DNA of 64,000 bases from assembly GCA_033032865.1 (NCBI GenBank), contig JAWHQI010000028.1, positions 10,125,001-10,189,000 of the forward strand, given 5' to 3'. The notes below the pieces were generated by a model that was not told where the DNA came from, did not search any database, and worked only from the letters and a program-made list of their open reading frames with translations. A program made the translations under genes and the position numbers. Shown here in pieces: positions 45,796 to 55,229 of the stretch. Each line of letters begins with the position of its first letter. Within the stretch, counting starts at the first letter, position 1. This stretch comes from Dactylorhiza incarnata. Its lineage: Eukaryota > Streptophyta > Magnoliopsida > Asparagales > Orchidaceae.

Positions 45796-45928
45796 ATAGT
45801 TGTTACCTGAAAAAAAAGAAACTGTTTCCATTCATAGTCAAGGCGATACAAGTTCATTACATCGCGCCTCCTTGCGCTTACATGGCCACATACTCCCCGA
45901 CCTTCTCCTTCATCACCTCTCCCATCTC

Positions 45929-46876
45929 TTATGCCTTCTTCCTCCACTCGACCGCGTTGATAGCTGCGATGTAGCACTGGCGCGCCTCCCTGGGATCTCC
46001 CCTGACCCGGACCTGGACTCCTCCAGTGCTGTATTTCAAACACTGGTGGTATGAGGACGACACGCACCGGTACACGCTGATGAAGGGATGCCCGAACCTG
46101 GCGTTGTAACTACTCGGCGCATCCACGATGACGAACTGGCAGTTTTTGGACATACCCCCCAAAGTGACGAGGAGTTCGACTCCCCCTTCCTCTTCCTTCC
46201 TTTCTCCGGAGAACCCGAAGAGTGGCCCGTCTGACGCCAACACCTGTTTCGACTCGACCTTCATCTTGTCAAAAGCCTTCTTGAACACCACGTTCACCGA
46301 GCTCCCGTTGTCGACCAAGATTCAGGAGACCGTGAAGTTTTCGATTGCATCCTTAATGACGAGTGTGTCGCAGAAGGGATCCTCGTGGGCCGGCATATCT
46401 TGGGCCGAGAAGGTGATCTTCTCACTAGGGGGCGGGGATCGGAAGGTTGAAGCAATGCTCCTACGGTATATGGTATGGAGGCTCCACTTTCGGGTGGCCT
46501 CTATACCCACTCCTCCGTGGATCACCCTGATCCCTCCCACGGCCCCTACGTTAATTATTTCTTCGCACAAGTCCTCTTCTTCTTTCTCTTTCCCTTCTCC
46601 TCTTCGCCTTGGACCCTCCAGGCAGAGATGTTTTCCTCCTGCTGGGGATTTCCATCCTTCTCTCGTCTCGAGGAATTCATGGTAGGCTGCGGTCGCGTGA
46701 CCTTCCTGCTGATGGAAGTCACAATCTTCTTCCCTCCCTTCTTTCGTCCGATTGCCATAGCCTTTAGGGGTATGGCTTGCAGCGGCCTTGCGTCGGGCTG
46801 CAGCCCACCGGGTGAAACCATCCCTGCCTCCCAAGGTAGCCTCCTCCTTCATGGAAGTGGCCTCTTCCTTGGCCAT
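45929..46876 (-). pseudogene. Tat gag C-terminus and aspartic protease remnant
   Basis: Minus-strand frame 46876-46322 contains CDFHQQEGHATAAYHEF, a Tat-type zinc knuckle (C-x2-H-x4-H-x4-C) with the last Cys changed to Tyr. It then runs through an acidic/basic linker to IKDAIENFTVS. A TGA at about 46320 interrupts, and the same frame resumes with LVDNGSSVNVVFKKAF, the Tat protease active site (D-N-G-S). ASDGPLFGF, LLVTLGG and SSYNARFGHPFI (usually LGRP in this lineage) follow, then VRGDPREARQCYIAAINAV. Protease would cleave the polyprotein. The domain looks complete apart from the stop before it. Its end at 45929 is the end of all coding sequence in the element. Confidence 0.8.
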
Positions 46877-47922
46877 TGGATGGTCCCCCAGGCGGCCTCC
46901 AGGCTGGTCGGGCGGCTGGTGGTTGAGACCTCCAGCCTTGCTCTGACCCAGCGGGGGGTCCCTGGTGTCCCTGACTCCTCACTTCCTCTCTCCTTCTTCC
47001 TCCCCGCTCATTCCTCTCCTCCTTCTTCTCCTCTTCTGCTCCCTTGGCCAACTGTGCCATGAACACCTGATTTGTGGTTTCACACTCGATCTCCCGGGCA
47101 ACGCGTTCCATCAGCTCTTCGAAAGACACCGAGGGGTCCCGAGTCAAACTCATCCTGAACAGCCCCTGCTGCAACCCTTGGGTGAAGACCAGTTGCAGGG
47201 TGTGTTCGGGCACCTCGATGACTAGGAGCACTTCTTTCTAGAACCTATCCATGTAACTTCCCAACATCTCTCCTGACCTTTGACGAATAAAAAAAACGCT
47301 TCCGCCCCCTTCCTCCTCTTCTTTGAAGTGGAGATCCTTAGAAAGAAACTCCGACGCATGTCCTCGAAGCCATAGATGGTTCCCACCGGGAGCTGGTGGA
47401 AACAGTCCCTTGCTTTCCCCCTGAACGTGTCGGCGAAGAGTCTGCATTTGAAGGCATCTGACATTTGTCTGATCGAGGCCATGTATTCGAACAACTAGAG
47501 GTGCTGAATTGGGTCATCCTTCCCCGCATAATAAGACATGGCAGGCTCGTTGAACCCATCAAGAACGGGAGCAGAGATGATCAGCTCGCAGAAGGAACTT
47601 CCCCAACCTCCCTAGCGAGTCGAAAGCTTTCTCTCCACTTCCCCACTGGGGTAACCGGTCCCGGGAGAGCTGTTGAAAGCACTCTCGCTTGGAGACCCGA
47701 GCCCTCACCTGTGGCTAGCTCCTTCCCTTACCGATGTGCTTGTTCCGACTCCATTGGAAAGGGCGAGGCAATCACGGGTGCGAGTGGTGTTGAGCACTCG
47801 CTGTGAGGGGGGAGTGCGGCCTGCAAGTGCTCCTGGATCGTCTTCCTAAACTCATCAAAATCACCCTTCTTCGCATACTCGCTGGCAGGGGGAGAGTCCC
47901 CCAGCTCATTGCTTCCAGCCAT
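46764..47922 (-). pseudogene. Tat gag remnant
   Basis: The ATG at 47922-47920 (MAGSNELGDSPP) is 55 bp after the 5' LTR, as expected for gag. Blocks of the Tat gag core follow in shifting frames: EYMASIRQMSDAFKCRLFAD, KARDCFHQLPVGTIYGFEDM, VFTQGLQQGLFRMSLTRDP, FEELMERVAREIECE. A Glu/Arg/Gly-rich C-terminus follows. At least three frame changes (near 47700, 47225 and 46870) and one early stop show decay. The gag core forms the particle. Overlapping plus-strand frames, up to 195 residues, have no family resemblance and are treated as shadows. Confidence 0.8.
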
Positions 47923-47976
47923 GAGACTTACTCAGGGCTTTTTGAACAAGCTGCATCCACGCTCACCGCAACAGAA

Positions 47977-48856
47977 TGTTGAAACCAGAGAACTGAACCC
48001 TTGACCAGTCACTAAGAACCGAAGAACCTTGCCCTTGAAGAACACCTAAGTCCGCAAATGGACCCCTTAAGCTGCAGTGTGGAGGTCCCACCAAACACCC
48101 AGAAGCTCACAAGGAACTTCCCCTCCCAAGCCAATGCTGAGCCTGGCACCTTGGAGGGCACTAAGGATCACCTCACAATCCACCTTCACTGACAAAGGGG
48201 GGGGGGAGGTGGAGGTGGTAGTGCTTGCTCACAAGACTCACGCGAGGGAGTAGAGACCAACCCTTCCCAAGGTGCCCATGGGGGTGTATTTATATACTTC
48301 CCAAAATTGGGTTGCGGATAGCCAAAATTTTGCTATCCGCAGCTCAACCACAAACCTGGACGGTCAAAACAAGAGGGGGCGAGTGAAGGACGAGACGTCC
48401 ACTCCCCCCCCTTGTCGGGGGTCAAACGAGTGGACCGAGGTCCCCCTCCCTTACTGGGCGAGTGGACTTTATGGTCCACTCAACCCATCGGGCGAGTGGA
48501 CCCTCGGTCCATTCGCCCAGCTGCACAGGGCGAGTGGACCATAGGTCCACTCACCCTTACCCTTGGGCAAGTGGACCCATGGTCCACTCTCTCCCCCCAC
48601 TCGGGCGAGTGGACCAATTGTCCACTCGCCCGGGTCCTTGGGCGAGTGGACCAAGGGTCCACTCGCCCGGGGCCTTGGGTGAGTGGACCTAAGGTCCACT
48701 CGTCCAAGGAGGTCTACCCCCCCCCCCCCCCCCGGGCCTTCTTTTTCTAGTCTTGATGACCTCCGTCGGTTCGGTCCGCTGCGTCACAGTCACCCTTTCT
48801 ATCACGACATCATCCGCATCGGGTCACACCGACTCGGAAAATATGAGGGTTGTACA
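47977..48856 (-). repeat. 5' LTR of Tat element B (880 bp)
   Basis: Plus-strand ends TGTTGAAACC...GGGTTGTACA. TATA at 48287-48296 (minus). Palindrome array 48377-48710 with about seven modules, C17 run at 48717-48733. Just inside on minus is TTCTGTTGCGGTGAGC, where the primer site should be; I cannot assign a tRNA. Confidence 0.9.
48377..48710. repeat. GAGTGGACC palindrome array in the 5' LTR
   Basis: Modules such as GGCGAGTGGACC-AATT-GTCCACTCGCC. Repeated WST/EWT peptide patterns in four frames are by-products of the array. Confidence 0.9.
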
Positions 48857-50360
48857 GATACATTCGACTGAGTTTAGGTTGATCAATCGAACTTTCATTC
48901 TAGAATCGAAACCAATATAACTCGCTTTATCGTAGTGAACCCCTCTATTAGTTTTAACTCAAATTCGGGAGATTTATGTCATCCTCTCTCGAGGGTTGCA
49001 TATAACTCTCTTTATCCTTGAATGATTGATTCGTCTTACGAGCTTGTTCGGCTAACTAAAGAACAAAAAACAAGAAAGAGAATTATATATTGAAGATATA
49101 ATCTCATTTCATTAAAATCAAGGATAAATCATAAGTAATATAAAATAGAGAAAGAGAGATTCTACATTAATTCACAAATTATCGTATTCCTTGGATCATC
49201 TCGATCGAGTACTAAAAGAAATTTAGTTACTAATGGAGATGGAGGAATCAACAAACATGAAAGAGTTCATGATGAAATTATGAAGAGATTATGAAGAAGA
49301 ACAACTGATTTTTATTATTTTTTGCAAAAGAGATTACAAACTATGGAATTGAAATTGCAAACTATTGAAATGAAAGTTACAATTGTAATAGAATAGTACA
49401 CGAATTGAAACTTACAATTGTAGTAGAAAGAGAAATACAAGAATTGCTTAAACATGAACTGTACGACCTGTGCGGACTGAGCAGTAGACTGCGCGACCTG
49501 CGCACACTAAGCAGTGAGAAGCAGGTTCAGGTCGGAAGGACAATTGACCGCGCAGCCTGATCAGCCCGTGCGGACCAGCTTGGCGACCTCTGCGGACTGG
49601 CTTCGGCTGCTTCCTTTCCTATTCGTCAAAATTCATTCCCTACGTAAGAAAGAGAAATACAAGAATTGCTTAAACATGAAATCAAAGCAAGAAATGAAGG
49701 ATTGAACTCCCCAAAATTCGTCCCCTAAGTTATAGAGGAGCTGGCTTTAAATAGGCTGAAAATTCATGTTACACGCCCTCGTAAGAGGCGTGATAGAAGC
49801 TGGTGCGGAGATGGCACCATCTGGCTTCAATGCAGGCGTTACGTACGCGTCACGCCCTAGGTCACGCCCGTGACCTAGGGTGTGTAATCTTCAAATTTGT
49901 GTCTGGCGGGAAGTGGCGCGGGAGGGATCATACCTGTAAACTAGATGTCATGCCCCCGGTCACGCCCATGACCGGGGCGTGTAACTTTAAATGGCTTGGC
50001 AGGCTGATCTGGCTGCTGGAGGCGGGTCGTGGCCGTGACCTGTGTCACGCCCTTGATCACGCCTGTGGCCAAGGGCCTGTACTTGGCGAATCTTCGCAGA
50101 ATGAGCCTGGGGTGGCAGCAGCAGGTCTGGAACACATCTTATGCTGTCATGCCCTTGGTCACGCCCATGACCTTGGGCATGTACTTGCAATTTTTGCTCA
50201 AAATGCCCAGAAAACCTGTAAAAAAACCAGAATAAGCTTAAGTTAGGTCATATAAATGTAAATAAACAAATTACATGAGATAAATTAAATATATTATGTG
50301 AATTCAAATAAAAATAGTATTAAAAATATATAAAAAGATGAGTATAAGAAGTACTCATCA
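48857..50360 (-). repeat. Athila LTR (minus), main part; continues at 32536-32889
   Basis: Minus-strand start TGATGAGTACTTC at 50360. GTCACGCC palindromes lie at 50190-49765, CTATTTAAAG TATA-like box at 49754-49745, then R-U5, which passes to 48857, is cut by Tat element B, and ends TCCATCA at 32536. A 170-bp piece of LTR X (about 49459-49628) sits inside it, flanked by two copies of a 35-bp stretch around GAATTGCTTAAACATGAA. Unlike units 1-3, only this copy has the U3. Confidence 0.8.
49765..50190. repeat. GTCACGCC palindrome array of the minus-strand Athila LTR
   Basis: CCTAGGTCACG-CC-CGTGACCTAGG, CCCCGGTCACG...CATGACCGGGG and similar. The outer arms change together while staying complementary (CCTAGG, CCCCGG, CCTTGG forms), which keeps the palindrome. 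Confidence 0.9.
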
Positions 50361-50374
50361 GTCTCCAATCCTGC

Positions 50375-51229
50375 TTAAATTCCTGTACTGGATGAGCAAC
50401 TAGAAAGAGGGTTATACAGCATGCTGCTCTCATCAAAAACTATATGAACAGATTCCTCAATTGTTAGAGCATTCTTATTGAAGACTCTGTAGGCTTTGCT
50501 AGTTTTGTTATATCCTACAAAGACTCCTTCATAACTCTTTTCAGAGAATTTGGTAATGTAATGCTTATTATTCTTCAGCACATAGCATTTACTACAAAAA
50601 ATTTTGAAGTTAGCTAGTGGTGGCTTCTTACCTTTAATCAGCTCGTAGGGAGTCATATTATGGTTCATATTGATGAGTGCACTATTTTGCATATGACATA
50701 CACTGTTAACTGCCTAACCACAGAGGTATTCTGGAAGTGAGGAGTCACTTAGCTTAGTCCTACCAGCCTCAATAAGTGTTCTACTTTTCCTCTCAGCAAC
50801 CCCATTTTGCTGTGGAGTTCTGGGAGAAGAAAACTCATGTAGGATACTTTCTTCTTCTTCACAAAATTCATTCCTTGAACCAGATTGAAATTCAGTTCCA
50901 TGATCACTTTTGATTTTAACCAAAGAGTTGATTATTTCATTCTGAATTTGTCTGACAAAATTCTTGAATTTATTTAGGGTACCAGACTTGTGTTTTAAAA
51001 AGAACACCCAGGCAAACCTAGAGTGATCATCAACAATAACCAATGTATAATCCATCCCTCCTAGGCTGAGCACTGTCTTAAGGCATAGGTCCATGTGCAG
51101 CAGGTATAAGCACCTAGTGGATTGTTTGTCATGTATGCTTTTAAATGTAGCCCTTATTTGTTTGCACATTTTACATGCATGACAAGGACCCATTTCTAGA
51201 CAATCAAACTTAGGAGCATCCCTTACCAA
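50375..51229 (-). pseudogene. Ty1/copia integrase, truncated
   Basis: The minus strand reads CHACKMCKQIRATFKS (C-x2-C of the zinc-binding head), MDYTLVIVDDHSRFAWVFFL and IKSDHGTEFQ, the two Asp of the DDE core. SSPRTPQQNGVAERKSRTLI follows with the Glu. A stop interrupts at the CG position (about 50714) and the frame resumes with MTPYELIKGKKPPLANFKIF and a GYNKTSKAYRVFN region. This is the order of a copia integrase. It ends at the Athila LTR (50360), so reverse transcriptase is missing here. One stop in the domain and loss of the 3' half make it dead. Confidence 0.85.
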
Positions 51230-51232
51230 ATT

Positions 51233-51770
51233 TTATGTAATTAACTTCTTAAGACACTTATAGTTAATGTGGGATAGTCTTTTGTGCCACTTTACACAAG
51301 TAGACATTCCATCATTTGCTACAAGACACACATACTCATCCATTCTAATACAAATGAAATTCAAACAATAGATATTGCCACTCCTAGTGCCTATTATGAT
51401 AGATTCAACATTCTTAGAATCCTTGATCAGGCACTTATCCTTGTGGAAGGCAACAACATATCCCAAGTCACATAGTTGGCTTATGCTAATGTGGTTATGT
51501 TGTAACTCTTCAACATAAGATACCCTTGTGATAGTAATACTACCATTAGTGATCTTACCATAGCCCTTGACTACACCTCTGTCAGATCCTCCAAATTTGA
51601 CTTTGGGTTCATCTTCTAAAGGTGTAAACTCCATCAATAGGCTTCTAGTCCCAGTCATGTGCCTGGAATACCCTCTATACAAATACCACACAGGAGTCTT
51701 GGTGGTTTTTGGACATACCTGCAAGACAGCTACACTTCCTTAGGACCCAATCCTTTCTTGGGTCCTAGGT
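51233..51770 (-). pseudogene. Ty1/copia protease and pre-integrase region
   Basis: WYLYRGYSRHMTG corresponds to the copia protease active site WYLDSGCSRHMTG: the D-S-G triad is changed to Y-R-G, so it is inactive. GSDRGVVKGYGKI, VSYVEELQHNHISISQLCD and WHKRLSHINYKCLKKL (GAG-pre-integrase) follow in one frame of about 163 residues. It is continuous with the integrase except for a short break near 51231. Confidence 0.85.
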
Positions 51771-51908
51771 GCTTGTTAGAGAATGATCTAAATGGAAAAT
51801 TAACAACTTTCCTGCTAATTTTCATGTGAGGAGAATTCTGGACAGTTGGATTAAACCAACAGTCTAAGGAAAAATGCCCTACCTTACCACGACACCAATA
51901 ACATCCCC
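51771..51908 (-). pseudogene. Ty1/copia gag zinc knuckle fragment
   Basis: The minus strand reads CYWCRGKVGHFSLDCW (C-x2-C-x4-H-x4-C) then LGPKKGLGPKEV and a stop. The rest of gag is cut off by the giant LTR. The first Cys codon overlaps the presumed LTR start by a few bases, so that boundary is soft. Confidence 0.75.
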
Positions 51909-52069
51909 AGAATAACTAGGCCCATAAGATGCATCTTATCATGACAAAGTCATGACATTACTCTAAGAGGCCAATTGGCCCTAAGAACCAAGGTGTATGT
52001 GAAATTCACCTTGGTGTGCAAATAGACAAATTTAACTCCAAGGCTTAAGACTTGATATTTAGATTCAAA

Positions 52070-52500
52070 ATAACAAGTTGACCCCACCAACCCTTCCTAA
52101 ACAAGTCAGGGAGTCCCTTGGGTCATTTAGGATCCATTTGGGTCAACCTAGTTGTTCAAGTTGACAAAAGTCAACTCTAGCTCAAAATGGGTCAACTTAC
52201 TTTAAATTGGTTCAGATAGACTTCAAATAACCAATTGACTCCACTAATACCCTTCTAACCACAAAGGGATACCATCAGGTTAATAATAATCAAGGGGGCT
52301 CAATCATTTTGGCTAAAGTCAAATATATGTCAACTTAGGTCAAATCAACCATAAATGGGTCAACTAGCTCAATCTAGACCTCACTATGACTCAACCGATA
52401 TTAAATGGTGTTAAGGGACCCAAGACCATCCAATGAGGGCAGTCACCACCTCAATTTAACCAAGTCAACCCATAAAGTCAACATTTGATCAAACTAAGCC
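52070..52500. promoter_or_regulatory. Cluster of W-box-like TTGAC / GTCAA motifs
   Basis: About a dozen GTCAAC/GTTGAC cores in 430 bp, including the palindrome AGTTGAC-AAAA-GTCAACT near 52160. TTGAC(C/T) is the WRKY-binding W-box core. Regulation by WRKY factors is inference. Confidence 0.45.
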
Positions 52501-54419
52501 AAAATTGAAATTTAAGGAATTATGCCCAATTTTAGTGGGTTCAGCCCAATCTTAAAGGCCCATCTTGCACCCCAAATGCAATTGACCATGATTACCCTCA
52601 GAAAATTAAATGGGTGTGACATGCAAGTGCTGAATTTCGAAAACCACCATTTTAACAAAGGAACAACCATGGTTTGGGAAATTCCCTCCACATGGCCGCC
52701 CATTCCTCCTCCTAAGCAGGGAATTGAGCTCCCCAAGAGAATCCCAGTAGAAAAAAGGGTGAGGTGGCAGATGAGGGGGAGGATGAGACAAAGAGGTCGG
52801 CCACCTTAATGGCATTTCATGGAGAAGCCCACAATTGAGACTAATTCACCTTCCAAAGATTGTAGCCGAGCTCTGAGATTAAATTCCTGCAGCTTTCATG
52901 CCCACTTGGAGCTCTGGGAGTGGCTGAATGAGGAGGTGCAACATTATTAAAACTACCAATAATGGTTTCCAGGCATATAGCCTCCCCCAGCTCAATTTTA
53001 CCTCACCATTAGCTTCCTGGAGTGGAGAGGAGAAAAAGCCCCAACATTGGAGAAGAAATTGGGCTCAGAAAGCTTGGATCACCATTGGAGATCCACAAGT
53101 CGGACATGGACAAATCTTGATTGTTTGTGCATGAAGCTTCAAATCGAGGCATGTATTCCCTTCCTCCTCCCCTAGTGCTAGATCCTCATCTCTTATATTT
53201 CGAATTTTGTTGAGAATATCAAATTGACCATGTCCAATTCCGAGCTTTCTAGCACTTTAATGTCCCGCCACCATTTTGCGTATAGGCCACCACCGGCCTC
53301 CAATCCTCCGGTAAACGATGACTAACCCTCGGTCGGAGCTGGTGGCATCGGCCATTTGGCCTAAGATAGCTCCACTTGGCCGGAAATTTGGTCTCAAATC
53401 CCTCCTGGGCGGCAAAATAAGAACTGTCGGCTTAGGGAGGAAGATGATCTCCCAGCCGTTTGATCTGGGGAGTCCTTTATACGCAGACCAGATTTTATTA
53501 TAATAGTTATTAATTTAAAAATGCTGCCTGATCTTAAACAATTTATACAAAATACTTAAAGGCTAATTCAGATAATGTGCCAAACATGAAACATGTAGGC
53601 CTAGGTCTCTACTATTTTTAGAAATTGAGTTCACCCAATTTGGACCACTGTAGCTCCCTCAGCACCAATTTTGGCGGGTTGTGTACATAAAGTGCCATAA
53701 GCACTAATTAATTAAATTAAGGAGTTCTATAACTCCAATAAGGTTGAAATTTTGTCCATGCATACCCCACCACATACCCTGCCCAAAAATGAGAATTTTT
53801 GGAAAAATTATTTTCTATTGTTTTGGTAATAATTTCATAAATCATGCATGGGATTATTATATGGGTATATGACCTCTAAAGACCTCAAATCATTTGTGGG
53901 AACCATATCATAGCATGAGTTGTCTCAGGTAAAAATTCTAGACCAATTGAACATGTGGATGTTTGGGAATTACCATTTGCATCTAGGTCTTGTGTATGGG
54001 AAATGGTGTGCATATAGCACTCAAGTTGAATTTAGTGAAATTTAGAGTTCTACAACTTCGAATAGGATGAAATTTTGGACATGCATGAGTCATGTCCCAA
54101 CTCATCCCTTGCCCAAGTTTGGCAAATTTTGGAAAACATTTTTCCTAAGTTTTAGAAAATATTTATACTATGTGACAAAAAATTGTTGTGAACTTGGGAA
54201 ATTTATTCAAGGAGTTCTACAACTCCCAACATGCTGAAATTTTTGGTATGCATGTAATCTGCCCTAATAGAACCTCTATAAGACTTTGAGAATTTTTGGG
54301 GCATATTTTTCTAAAGTTCTTGTAGAAATTTAATAAAACATGCATGGTGTATATTATGGGTTATTTTGACTCAAATCACCCCAAATCTCCTTTGGGAGGC
54401 TGGTTATGTTAAGAATGGT

Positions 54420-54950
54420 CTCTGGTTAAAATTTAAGGTTTATTGGACCATTGCATGTTGGTGTATTCCACATGCATGTGTAAGTGAAATTTGGTGTGCA
54501 TATAACATTACAATGTTGCATTAGATTTACATGGGTAAATCAACTCAGATTGACCCAAATTTTTGGTAGCATATGAATTAGATCAAATATACTCCGTGGT
54601 TAAAATTTAAGGTCATTTGGACCTTTGCATGTTGGTGTATTCCACATGCATGTGTAAGGGAAATTTGGTGTACATATAGCATTACCAAGAAGTATTAGAT
54701 TTACATGGGTAAATCAACTCAAATTGACCCAAATTTTGGGTAGCATGTTAATTAGATCAAATAAACTCCATGGTAAGAATTTAAGGTCATTTGTACCCTT
54801 GCATGTTGGTGTATTCCACATGCATGTGTAAGGGAAATTTGGTGTGCATATAGCATTACCATGTAGCACTAGATTTACATAGGTAAGTCAACTTATCTTA
54901 AACCAAATTTTTGGTGGCATGATAATAAAACCATGAATATGCCCTAGTTA
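54420..54950 (+). repeat. 176-bp tandem repeat, about 3 units, in giant LTR
   Basis: GCATGTTGGTGTATTCCACA recurs near 54459, 54636 and 54812. The 3' LTR has the same block at about 62580-63060. Confidence 0.85.
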
Positions 54951-55229
54951 ATAGTTGAACCCAATCAGACTCTTGTATATGAATGAAATTCACATGCCAA
55001 AAATCTAGGTGATAAAAGGTGATCAATAAGGTTCTTAAGTAATAATGTCTTGAGAATTTAAAGGTTTTCCCTTGGCCAACCTTCATGAGATTTATAACAT
55101 CCACTTAGGACTATAGGACAATACTCTATGGAGAAAATCATCAACCTTTGGGGTGATTTCCCTAGGAAACTTGATTTCATATGATTTGGCCACATAGACC
55201 CCAAGTGAGTATTTATAGGGTCAAAGCCT

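Larger units (their letters stand above)
32890..48856 (-). mobile_element. Tat/Retand-like element B, gag-protease plus satellite arrays, no RT/INT
   Basis: The LTRs begin TGTACAACCCTCATATTTTC (minus) and end GGTTTCAACA, with a perfect target duplication GATAC (32885-32889 and 48857-48861). The flanks rejoin into the known sequence of the chimeric unit. In element order: 5' LTR, gag, zinc knuckle, protease, 169-bp array, 79-bp array, 149-bp array, 3' LTR. No reverse transcriptase, RNase H or integrase motif is seen on either strand. Without the 8308-bp SIRE insertion and its 5-bp duplication the element is about 7.65 kb. It is non-autonomous by content and would need pol functions in trans. 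Confidence 0.9.

Noticed and set aside
46475..47062. Plus-strand open frame of 195 codons
   Set aside because: It is the reverse of the Tat gag C-terminus and linker; the minus strand has recognisable gag, zinc knuckle and protease.
47960..47976. Assignment of a tRNA primer for Tat element B
   Set aside because: The sequence inside the 5' LTR (TTCTGTTGCGGTGAGC on minus) does not start with TGG and I could not match it to a tRNA end without a search.
48412..48750. Several overlapping frames with repeated EWT/WST peptides on both strands
   Set aside because: They are by-products of the GAGTGGACC palindrome array; every frame of such an array stays open.
52512..52815. Short frames in the GC-richer part of the giant LTR, also seen in the 3' LTR near 60675-60994
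   Set aside because: They overlap on both strands, differ between the two LTRs by frame-changing differences, and have no recognisable domain.
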